Assembly (NCBI GenBank): GCA_964017195.1
Contig: OZ024891.1
Coordinates: forward strand, 10,884,458 to 10,948,457
Reading direction: 5' to 3'
Length of the DNA: 64,000 nt
DNA from: Siderastrea radians
Taxonomy: Eukaryota; Cnidaria; Anthozoa; Scleractinia; Rhizangiidae
The position numbers and the translations under genes were made by a program. The notes beneath the pieces were generated by a model. The model saw only the letters and a program-made list of their open reading frames with translations, did not search any database and was not told the DNA's origin. Each line of letters starts with the position of its first letter. Position 1 is the first letter of the stretch. Below, in pieces: positions 45,713 to 55,137 of the stretch.

Positions 45713-48700
45713 GTGGTCGCATTACGATTCCATTCTTTGCGACATGGAGGATCATTACCATTTGTGGATCGTCGGAGTGATCGTATGGGAGTGCAGGAGC
45801 GTCACTTTACTACACGTTTGCGTCAAGTGGGTAATTTTGTGGATCGTCCTCAACTCGTTCATGCTTTGCAAGATGGATTGCGTCGTGCCATGGATCGTGT
45901 CTTGGAAACCGACATGGACGATCAGGATCGTCTTTATTTCACCGTCTCGTCAAACCGTTTGACTAACAACTTTCAAGGCTGGGGGTTGCGAGCAGGGAAG
46001 TGGAGAAACGGAGGAGATCGTGTGGATGCTTTGTTTTCACGTTTAGCCAATGCATTAAACTGCAATGAACAATTTGAAATGGATGATTCATTTTCAAGTC
46101 TCCATCACGCGTGTTTGTCATGCACCCATTGGATCCGGTATTAAACGGAAGCTGAAACCCGGTCATCGACCCACCTCTGTGTTGAAAGTCAAAAAACAGT
46201 CTATCATTCGGATCCAGAACTCTGACAACCTATGCTGTGCTCGCGCTATTGTCACCGCGAAAGCCAAGATTGAAAACCATCCCCAATACGTCAGCATTCG
46301 ACATGGTCGACAAAAGCAAAAGGAGTTGGCGGTTCGACTTCATCGACAAGCAAGTGCTCGTCAAGGACCGTGTGGCTACTATGAACTAGTCAAATTCCAA
46401 GAATGTTTGCCAGAGTATCGTCTCATTTTAGCGGATGCAGATCGTGCCTTTCATCGCAAAGCATTTAGCCCACCTGGTCCCCCCGAAATTATTTTACTCC
46501 AGGAAAAAGATCACTACGATGTAATCACATCCCTACCCGGCTTCTTTGGATCTAGTTATGTGTGTGGACATTGTTTGCAACCTTACGACCATGTGGGGCA
46601 ACACGCTTGTCAGAAGAATTCAACCTTTTGCCGTGCCTGTCGTCAACCTGATTGCCCTGATTTCTTAGAAGCTCTACCTCGTGGGTTGAAAGCCAATCGT
46701 CGATGTCATTTATGTCGTCGCGAGTTTTTCGGGGAAACATGCTTTGAAGCGTATCTGACCAAAGATCGCCAACACCAAACCAATCCAGCTCAGAGTGTAT
46801 GTCAAACCATCCGTCGTTGTCCCACCTGCTTCAAATTGGAGGACAAACCAGAGAACATTCAGCGCCATAAATGCGGTTATGCTACCTGTCCTTCTTGCCA
46901 AGAGTACGTGGAGATTGCATCTCACAAATGTTTTATCCAGCCACCGAAACGTAAACGTGGTCAAGACGGACCTGCTGCGAAACGTTGTCGAACTGAATTA
47001 GTGGAGGAGGAAGTGGCAGAGGATGAAGAATCCGAGAAACCTGCCTTGCATGTCTTCTTCGACATTGAAGCCATGCAACTTCATCAAGAACATGAACCCA
47101 ATTTACTTGTGGCTGAAACCGAAGAGGAGTCAGAACCGTTTGTATTCTCAGGTAAAGATTGTGTATGCGATTTCCTAGAATGGCTGGAAGAATTGACGGA
47201 AGAGGATACACGTAAAGTAACTGTGATCGCTCATAACTTTCAGGGTTATGATGGCTATTTTGTCGTATTTGGTACCAATCAAATCATCGAGCAACTGCGA
47301 AGTGGATGCAAACTGCTAGAAGTCAAACATGACAACATTCGCTTTATTGATTTCATGTCATTCTTTCAAATGCCGCTCTCCGCGTTCCCCAAAACATTTG
47401 GACTTACGGAACTCAAGATGGGGTATTTCCCTCATTTATTCAATGTACCAACGAACCAGGATTATGTGGGACCCATTCCGGCCAAAGATTACTATATGCC
47501 GGAGTCTATGGCACCGAAAGCAAGGAAAGAATTTGAACAGTGGCATCAGCAACAACGTAACAACGAAGTGGAATTTAACTTTGCTGAGGAACTGTTGGCG
47601 TATTGCAAATCGGATGTGCACTTGCTGAAGGAAGGTTGTTTGACTTTTAAGGAACTCTTTGAACCTAAAACGGGCTTCAATCCCTTCGACAACATCACTA
47701 TTGCGGCTGCTTGCAACCAGCATCTGCGAAGAAATCGTATGATTCCTAATTCTATCGCATCGGAACCACTACACGGCTGGCGTTCTTCCATCAACCAATC
47801 GAACGTAGCCAAGGAATGGCTAACTTGGTGCGACCATCAGCTTCGCCAATCCGCACTAGACCAGCTATCACCCGAAGATATGGAAGCACACGATTTAATG
47901 GCCATAGCTTATCCAGACCACCCTCACCCCAGCTACCGATACTACATTCAGCACACAGGCAATCAGGGTGAATATCGTATCCCTGAAACCCGCTGGACCG
48001 TGGATGGGTACTGTGAAGACTCAAAGACAGTCTATGAGTTTCACGGCTGTTTTTGGCACGGGTGCCCCACCTGTTATCCAGTTCGCCATGAAAAACACCG
48101 TCGCCTCCTCAATCGCACCATGTACGATGTCCACGAGAAAACCAAGCAGCGGATCCAATCAATTCGTACCAAGGGTTACCAGGTCGTCCAAATGTGGGAG
48201 TGCGAATGGAACAAAATGAAAGCCCGCCAACCAGAAATCAAGACCTTTGTCGATCAACTGGAATTTGTATAACCATTAAACCCACGTGACTCCTTTTACG
48301 GCGGGCGCACCAACGCCATCAAGCTTTATCATCATGTCACTCCAACACAGAAAATCAGATACATTGATTACACATCACTTTACCCGTGGGTCAACAAAAC
48401 CGCGATCTACCCGAAAGGACACCCACAGTTTATTTCACAACCCGGTGATACCGACATTAGCGACTACTTTGGTGTTGTCAAGTGCAAGATTGTGCCTCCG
48501 TATGGTCCTTATCATCCTGTACTCCCTTATCGTCTTGAAGACAAGCTCACCTTCCCACTCTGTCCAACCTGTGTGGAAGAAGAAATGAAGAAACCTCTCC
48601 TAGAACGCTCTGCCACCTGCTACCATACGGAGGAACAACGTACCCTCATCGGAACCGGGTGTACACCGGAACTCCAGAAAGCCGTGGACTTGGGATATCG

Positions 48701-49662
48701 GATCGATTACTTGTACGAAATCTGGCATTTCCCGGAAACTTGCGAGGGACTCAGTTTGAAGATTATGTCAACACTTGGTTGAAGATTAAACAAGAAGCAA
48801 GCGGTTGGCCGGAATGGGTCGGTGACGATGAAGAGAAACGGCAACAGTAAACAGAAAACGAGGGGATCCAACTGGATTACGATAAGATTGAGTACAACCC
48901 GGGTCTCCGTTCGCTGGCCAAGATTATGCTGAACAGTATGTGGGGCAAGTTTGGCCAACGGCTAAACAAGACTCAAATCAAGACCTTCAACGACCCCATG
49001 AATTTCATCAATTCATCGACAGCGCCAGCGTCGTAATCAGCCATGTCTCCATCAAGTCTGAAGAGCTGGTCGAAGTTTCTTATAAACATCGTGAAGAAGA
49101 TGTGCCTGTGTCGCCAAATCTGAACATTTTTGTTGCCTCCTTCACCACCTGCTGGGCACGACAACGACTTTACGAAGCCTTGGAACTTCTCGGAAAGCGA
49201 GTGTTGTATTTTGACACCGATTCTGTATTGTATTTGGAAGACACCGACCAACCCGACCAACCGCAACCAGTCTTAGGAGACTACCTCGGGGATTTCACCG
49301 ATGAATTGGACAAAGGCGACTACATCGTTGAATTTGCTTCCGGCGGACCCAAAAATTACGGCTACAAGACCAAACAAGGGAAAGTTGAATGCAAAGTGCG
49401 TGGCTTTCGTTTGAACAGCGAGGGAAAAGCTCAGTTAAACTATGACATTATGCGGCAGAACGTGTTGGACGAACTTCAATCTCCACTGAGCAAACCACGG
49501 GAAACACAAGTCATCAAATCCTATCAGATTGTACGGGACCCCAAGAATTACTCTGTGGCCACCTATCCGGATTACAAGTGCTACAAACTGGTGTATGACA
49601 AGCGCGTGATTGATCCCTCAACTTTTGAGACTTATCGGTATGGATTCTATGCGGAACATTGA
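45713..49662 (+). pseudogene. Protein-primed family B DNA polymerase, about five breaks
   Basis: The coding text begins near 45,713 (the ATG at 45711 is in another frame, so the start is uncertain). N-terminal region: NNFQGWGLRAG, then a Cys/His zinc-rich region (46,560-46,930). The 3'-5' exonuclease follows: FFDIEAM (47,060), NFQGYDGYF (47,235), YCKSDVHLL (47,600). A nuclease-like insertion with VYEFHGCFWHGCP sits near 48,030. Polymerase motifs are YIDYTSLYP (48,360), LAKIMLNSMWGKFG (48,915) and YFDTDSVLY (49,210). It ends at TGA 49662. Breaks: T-run indel 46091-46094, TAA 48270-48272, indel near 48,755, TAA 48847-48849, indel near 49,000. It would replicate linear element DNA from a terminal protein primer. 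Confidence 0.9.
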
Positions 49663-49675
49663 ACATTACTAATAG

Positions 49676-49975
49676 GATCGTAAGTCTTAGAACTTTCCTA
49701 TACCATCTGAGATAGTGTAGGTTTTAGTAGGACTTGAAAATTTCCTAGAATTGTCGTAAGGTCATTTTTAAGACGACGGAACCAATTGAGATAGTGTAAG
49801 TACAACCTCCGTAACTTTGCTATGGAAGATGAAGAGTCTGTTTTAGTAGGACTTAGAAATTTCGTAAGATCGGTCATCTAGCTTCGTGTAGGACATTTTG
49901 AGATAACTTAGAATTTTTGTAAATAGATCGGTCATCTAGCTTAGATCGGTTTTGCTTTGCTTGTAAATAGGTTAG
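49676..49975. repeat. Short direct repeats after the polymerase gene
   Basis: GATCGGTCATCTAGCTT occurs twice (about 49,865 and 49,926), and TTTTAGTAGGACTT followed by AAATTTC occurs twice (about 49,722 and 49,841); GAGATAGTGTA is also repeated. This is probably the inner part of the element's right terminal repeat. No gene. Confidence 0.6.
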
Positions 49976-50072
49976 ATTGAATAAATTTGTTGGTGGATAA
50001 ACATGATTGGTTTTCTGAGAATTGGGATGGGAAGGCTTGACTCGTTTGATTCTTACTCTTGTACTAACAGAT

Positions 50073-50144
50073 GGGTCGGTGGCTAATTGGTATGTCATCT
50101 GATTTCAAATCGGTAAGTTCCCGGGTTCGAATCCCGGCCGACCC
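50073..50144 (+). tRNA. tRNA-like gene, apparent anticodon UCA
   Basis: The acceptor stem GGGTCGG/CCGACCC pairs perfectly, as does the T arm CCGGG-TTCGAAT-CCCGG. The anticodon loop reads TTTCAAA, giving UCA, which would read UGA. A T-run (CTTCTTTTATTT) follows as pol III terminator. Weak points: one mismatch at the top of the anticodon stem, a D stem with only three pairs including a wobble, and a 6-nt variable loop. At 72 nt it lacks the long variable arm of selenocysteine tRNA. No counterpart exists in the paralogous host block, so it belongs to the inserted DNA. Confidence 0.65.
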
Positions 50145-50194
50145 ACTCCTTCTTTTATTTCCCACTTAAAGCTAACAAGAGTTAAAGTGACAGC

Positions 50195-50460
50195 TAGGGT
50201 TAACATACAACGGTGGCTAGAGTTGGGGAAATGAGACCTAGGGTTAGGGTTAATATGGAAATGAGGACTGACCGAGGCTAGGGTTGGGGGCCTAAACCTA
50301 GGAGTGACCGAGGCTTGGGATTGGGACCTAGGGTTAGGGTTAATATGCTAATAAGGCTAGGGTTGCTAGGCTTCAGGTTGCTAGGGTTAGGCTTAATATG
50401 AAATGAGACTAGGGTTAGTTCCATTGTTTCTGGTTGCTAGGGTTAGGGTTGCTATGTTCC
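50195..50460. repeat. Degenerate telomere-like repeats (CTAGGGTTAGGGTTAATATG)
   Basis: CTAGGGTT or TTAGGGTT phrases recur about a dozen times, several followed by AATATG, with spacing of about 20-60 bp. TTAGGG is the animal telomere unit, but these are imperfect and interstitial. They lie at the far right end of the inserted block, where the Polinton terminal repeat should be. Confidence 0.65.
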
Positions 50461-51564
50461 TATGCGGACGCGTGACCTGGACTAGCGCACATTACTACTC
50501 ACAACTGTGCTAGTGTACGAAGATTACGCCATCGAATACGAACATACATCTCGCATCTTTTTATTAAAACTCGAACTGGTTATGATATCAGATATATAAA
50601 ATTCGACCTTGCATATTTCAGAGGAGGGAAAATAAAAAAGAGAAACGTAGGCGATAGGAGACTTTGTCATAAAAATCTTGATTGCCGGATCAAGCCAATC
50701 GGTAATAAGTGGTGTTAAAGGCAAACCGCGAAGTCGATTGAAACAGCTGTGTTTGAACTCGTAGAAATAAAATTAATTGCTTCGCAGAAACGTTTGCGGA
50801 CCATAGTGATTACTATTCACAGGGAGGGAAAGTTTAGAGAATCTAAAATGCTCCCACTGAATAAGTTTTGATTGGACCTGAATAAAGCTGTTTTCCGGAT
50901 TTGTTGAAAAAGGCTAAAGGTAATTTCATTCAGTTGCATTTCGCATCCTTTCAGGGCGTCATTTTTTTGCGTGATTAGCGCGCACATGAGCATACCCACG
51001 TTTGGAACTTGATAGGTTTTCTATCAAAGCTCAACCTTGTTCCAAGGCTCTCTCTTCCTCCCGTCACTCGCTCCAGGGGAAGATAAGAAGAGAGACCCTG
51101 GAAACGAGGTTGATGAAAGCTTAGCTGTTCAGAGAAATAAATGGTCGCTTTCTCCGAAACGAACTCGGTGACCATACACAGGACCAAATTTTCCCCTCTG
51201 ACTTGTCCCATGAATTCAAACTAGTACGTTTGAATTGAAGAGAATAGTCTCAGGGAATTGTTCCCTCAAGATTTGATTGTCCCCTTGTGTGTACTGTTCG
51301 AGCGACAAGACCCAGCAGCGAAATAAAAGAATAAAGTCAACAAATCAAGGACCAAACCGGACAATTCTTGGCAACACTTCCCGTCGAGTGCACGCTCAAG
51401 AGACAATCTTGTAGCAAATCACTGCAACCAGGTTATCTCGTAAACACTACAAGGGATTTGCTATTACCTGGAAAAAATCCCCAGCGCCTGTCCCTTCAAA
51501 GGTGCTTACTTTAAATATTAATGTTCTATACTATTTACTTAATACTTCTTATTTCCCACTGCAG

Positions 51565-51809
51565 GCTCCCATAAACATGCGTATTACTGTCCCTTCCACC
51601 CGTGGTCTACTTGGTTTCCTGCTGTTTCCCCAGGGGCAAACGGGAAACAAAGTCGTCATTGTGACTATAATGAGCAAATCCGGTACAATGTAACGATTGG
51701 CGGCTGCAGTGGCGTCCCAAGCTCATGTGGTTCGCGGTGGTACAACTACAGGACTGGTGTAATAACTAGCAACTGGTCAGTGGTCTACGCCCTGCAATTC
51801 ATGTTGTAA
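51565..51809 (+). pseudogene. TSR gene exon 2, copy 2 (orphan, frameshifted)
   Basis: A CTGCAG acceptor precedes the exon homologous to 20435-20646. The first Cys of the module is replaced by His. One G of a GGG run is missing near 51,752, so the final conserved DWC is lost and the frame runs on to TAA 51809. No exon 1 lies upstream: that part of the array is replaced by the Polinton block. Confidence 0.7.
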
Positions 51810-53896
51810 AGGTACGTCATGTAGGACTGTTCTGCTGCTACGTGCCGAAGCTAGTGAGCATCATTTGAAATCAGCAGTTTGATTATACATCAATGTTAAA
51901 GCGACCTTGGTTATTTCTTCGTCTTGACTTCAGTTGTCACTCTTCACCGTGTTTGTTTACAAACTAGCTTAATTTCCAGTGGACAATTTCCTGCCCGGTG
52001 GCAAAAATGCTGTTTCTCGGTGCAAGAATTGGACAACCTAGTCCTCTTTATACCCTTTGTACTTCATTCTTCTCAATAAGGATGTGTTTTAAAAAACCTG
52101 AACAGCGACTAAATGTCATATTCTGCTATTCTTCTCATTCATGCCAGACTGTAATAGTACTCGCCACTCCAAAAGTTAGCCAGCTCCGAAAGGAGAGATA
52201 TAATGTGAAAGAATCGACGCCAAAAGTAACATCTGACTCTCCTAGAAAATTAATAGTCAAAAAGGGACTCTTTTATGCGAAAACTGAAGGTATATTTTCT
52301 CATTTGTCATGAATTCGTACGAATAGGTCCACATAAGGTCCACGGGGTTTTTGCTACACAAAAGCGAGAAATAAATTGATATTTTAAGATCGCTTCTTAT
52401 TCCGAAAAAAAAAATTGCTCATCTTTTTTGCCAAGAATTAGGTGAAGACGAATGTCCTCCCTTAGGTATAACCTCTGAAGCTTCCTTTTATGATGTGAAA
52501 ACAAGGCAAATCCATTTGTAGAATATTCTCAACATAAGCTTACTTGTAGCATTTTGTACGCTAACTGGGCATCAGGGGAAATGCAGATTTTACCCCTTAC
52601 TAATTAAAAAAGGGAAATTAAATAGTAAAAGAGAACGCAATTTTGCTAGAAGGTTCCGAGCAGAAATGCTGTTCTTTATGCAACTCTAAGCTGACAGGCA
52701 TACATGTCTGTTAGAGAAATAAAATAAGTCCGTAAATACTTTGCAGGAATTTTGTTTAGTTGCGTAACAGCTTTTCTTAGTCAGCTAACCGACAGTATTG
52801 TTAAGAGTTTCATTACTGCCTTTATTACTTTGAGTCACAATTTCAATATAACACCGAAAAGGGAAATGGTTCCATTTGGTTTCATCAATGAATATAGATT
52901 TAGTTTACTGCAACGGGACAATTTTATTTACAGTATCACATTCTTATAGAATTAAATTGGTTGCGGCCTCTAGCAAAAACAAAGAAACATTTGAAAAAAT
53001 CATGCCCCAATTTAAATTTCTAGTCTTCAATAATGTGGTACGTCTCGCCTTATTATTGAACGTGATGTTTTCCCTTTACCTACAAAACAGTCACCATCAT
53101 CCACTTCATTAATATTCTTTCAGTAATGACGACAACGTTATTTCATGAAAAGTCCACGGATGCTCTGCTTCGTAACTTTTTCCCTCCCTGTTCTGCTTTT
53201 TGCAGCGAGGCAAACGACTATAACGCAAGTAACCTCGTTACCAAGACTTTTCGCCCTTTCTTTGAAGTTGGAGAGGCTCCAAATTTTTTTAAAAAAGGGA
53301 AAAAGTCCCGAGAACGAGGTTGTACTGCAACATTTTTTTCTCGTTTACTAGGCAAAACATGTTTACCGTTTTACTTCATAAAGTGCGAATCCCAGGGGCC
53401 TTGTGGAATGGCTCGTCTCCAATTTACACTCTGTGTTACCAATGTTTGCATAAGAAAACCACAGCAACTGAAAAATAGCCATGCCATTCTCCTGTCGCTC
53501 AGGGGTACGTGGTATATTCACCTTGTACCGTCCCTCGGGCTACTCCCTTGAGGCGGAACCTGGTGAATATATCACATACCCCAGAGGGACAGATAAAAAC
53601 CCTTACAAATCAAAATTCTGAACGCAAACCTCCCCCGCCCCCTTTACCCAGGCTTATGTCAAGCTGATGCAATTAGGCTCTACTAAACATGCCCATTTCA
53701 TAAATGAATGCTTTACATTTTATTGGTAGCAATAGGATGCTAATTGCCTTCACTGTCTGTGTCATATAATAATAATAACAATAAAAATATTGTTTCTTAA
53801 GACATAAAGAAGCCTGTCAAAAATGGCTCTTTCGAATTTGGCGCACAAATTAAGCTATTCAAGATGACAAACAATGCTAAATTACACAGAATCGAC

Positions 53897-54010
53897 TATA
53901 AAAGGCCTGTAATAAAGAAAACATCTCACTCTCGAAAGGTTTTCAACTGGGAGACATTTGGATCGGGTTTAACTACAGTTCGACTGCGATAAACCACTGG
54001 CGTCAGTTCG
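53897..54010 (+). promoter_or_regulatory. TATA box and 5' UTR exon of vWA gene copy 3
   Basis: TATAAAA at 53897-53903, the conserved leader segment and a GTAAGT donor right after 54010. The same block occurs in copies 1 and 2. Confidence 0.65.
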
Positions 54011-55137
54011 GTAAGTAGTAAATTATCAGTGAAATTCTCGGATAAAAAGCGAAAATTTAGCCCTATATTAGGACTGAAAGTGCTGTTAAGCTCCAGTGGT
54101 CAAGTCTTTGCTATTAGCACGAATAAGGGAGATTTTGAGAGTAGATTAAAACACGTGAAAATATGAGGCGTATTCCTTTGCAGAATACTTCGCTGTGTAC
54201 GTCGTCAGGCTCACAGCATTTTATACGCCAATCTGATGTCAAATAGGAAATTCAACTTCTACACCCTTTTTATTTTAACTTAAAAGTTAAAAGAGAGCTC
54301 TTTAGAAATGGAGAGGAGGTTCACACAATAATGAAAATGAAAGAGAACACGAGTTTGCTCCAGTGAGTTTGCTCGAACGTTTTAGTTGGACTTCTTTAGG
54401 TCGATCTTGCTCGAAAGCTGTTCTCCGTGCATTTCTGAGCTCGAAGAGGGAACAACATGAGCCCGCTTCCACCTACGAATAGAAAAGACCTGGAGAGAAT
54501 GCAGAGATTTTCAACAATTTCGAAATTTGCCGAATGCTGGCTGGCTGGCTGGCTTTGATAGACGCAGACCTTGGGGAATGGTTAAAAGTGTAATAGAAGT
54601 ACAAGTCCAGGGTCAAATTGTTCTTGCTGGAATTTGAAGCGCTCAACGCTAAGTTTCAGAATACCCGGCCACTTATTTCCATCTCATTGAATAACAATAG
54701 TGCCTATTGTGTTATGCCCCGTTCTTTAAAGCCTTCTGACAAATGTAAATGAAGTGGCCGGGTATTCAGAAATAGATAAAAAACTGAACTCTATTTCTTA
54801 AGGCTTGTTTAAAAAAATTATCAAGTATGTTTCAAGACTTGATTGAAGGAGAACGAAGGTTTGATTAACTCGAATTTCTATTGGTAATGGTTTCCACAAT
54901 TCTAGCTCGGCTACAAAAAAAGAAATTAAGGTATCTGTGAGTCGTACGGATTAATATTGATGAGCGTTGAAGTCGAGTAGTGTCCGACGAACGGCAAGGA
55001 TTTTTCGCAGGTCTGTTGTAGGACAACAGTTTTTGCAGATATGAAGGTTCTTGAGTACTTAATATTTCCGTTTAGAAGTAATAAACATTATCTTAGGGAC
55101 CTTTCTGTTAATGCATCATTTTCTCTTTAGTTCAACC

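Larger units (their letters stand above)
24775..50490. mobile_element. Decayed Polinton/Maverick (adintovirus-type) endogenous element, left end truncated
   Basis: It holds the diagnostic set: integrase with chromodomain, protein-primed family B polymerase, adenain-like protease, FtsK/HerA-type packaging ATPase, hexon-like and penton-like capsid genes, plus small basic proteins and a PLA2 domain. Late-type genes run left to right, and three genes plus the polymerase occupy the right quarter. The left boundary cuts through a minus-strand gene, so no left terminal inverted repeat survives. The right boundary is where homology to the 19.37-kb host sequence resumes (about 50,480-50,500). About 9 kb inside it is a later nested insertion. 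Numerous stops and one-base indels mark it as non-functional. Confidence 0.9.

Noticed and set aside
46552..46964. Minus-strand open frames opposite the polymerase
   Set aside because: Antisense shadows of the coding strand, with no motifs.
50073..50144. Selenocysteine tRNA
   Set aside because: Length 72 nt and no long variable arm; stems differ from the eukaryotic selenocysteine tRNA layout.
50195..50460. True chromosome end
   Set aside because: Repeats are degenerate, short and followed by ordinary host array sequence.
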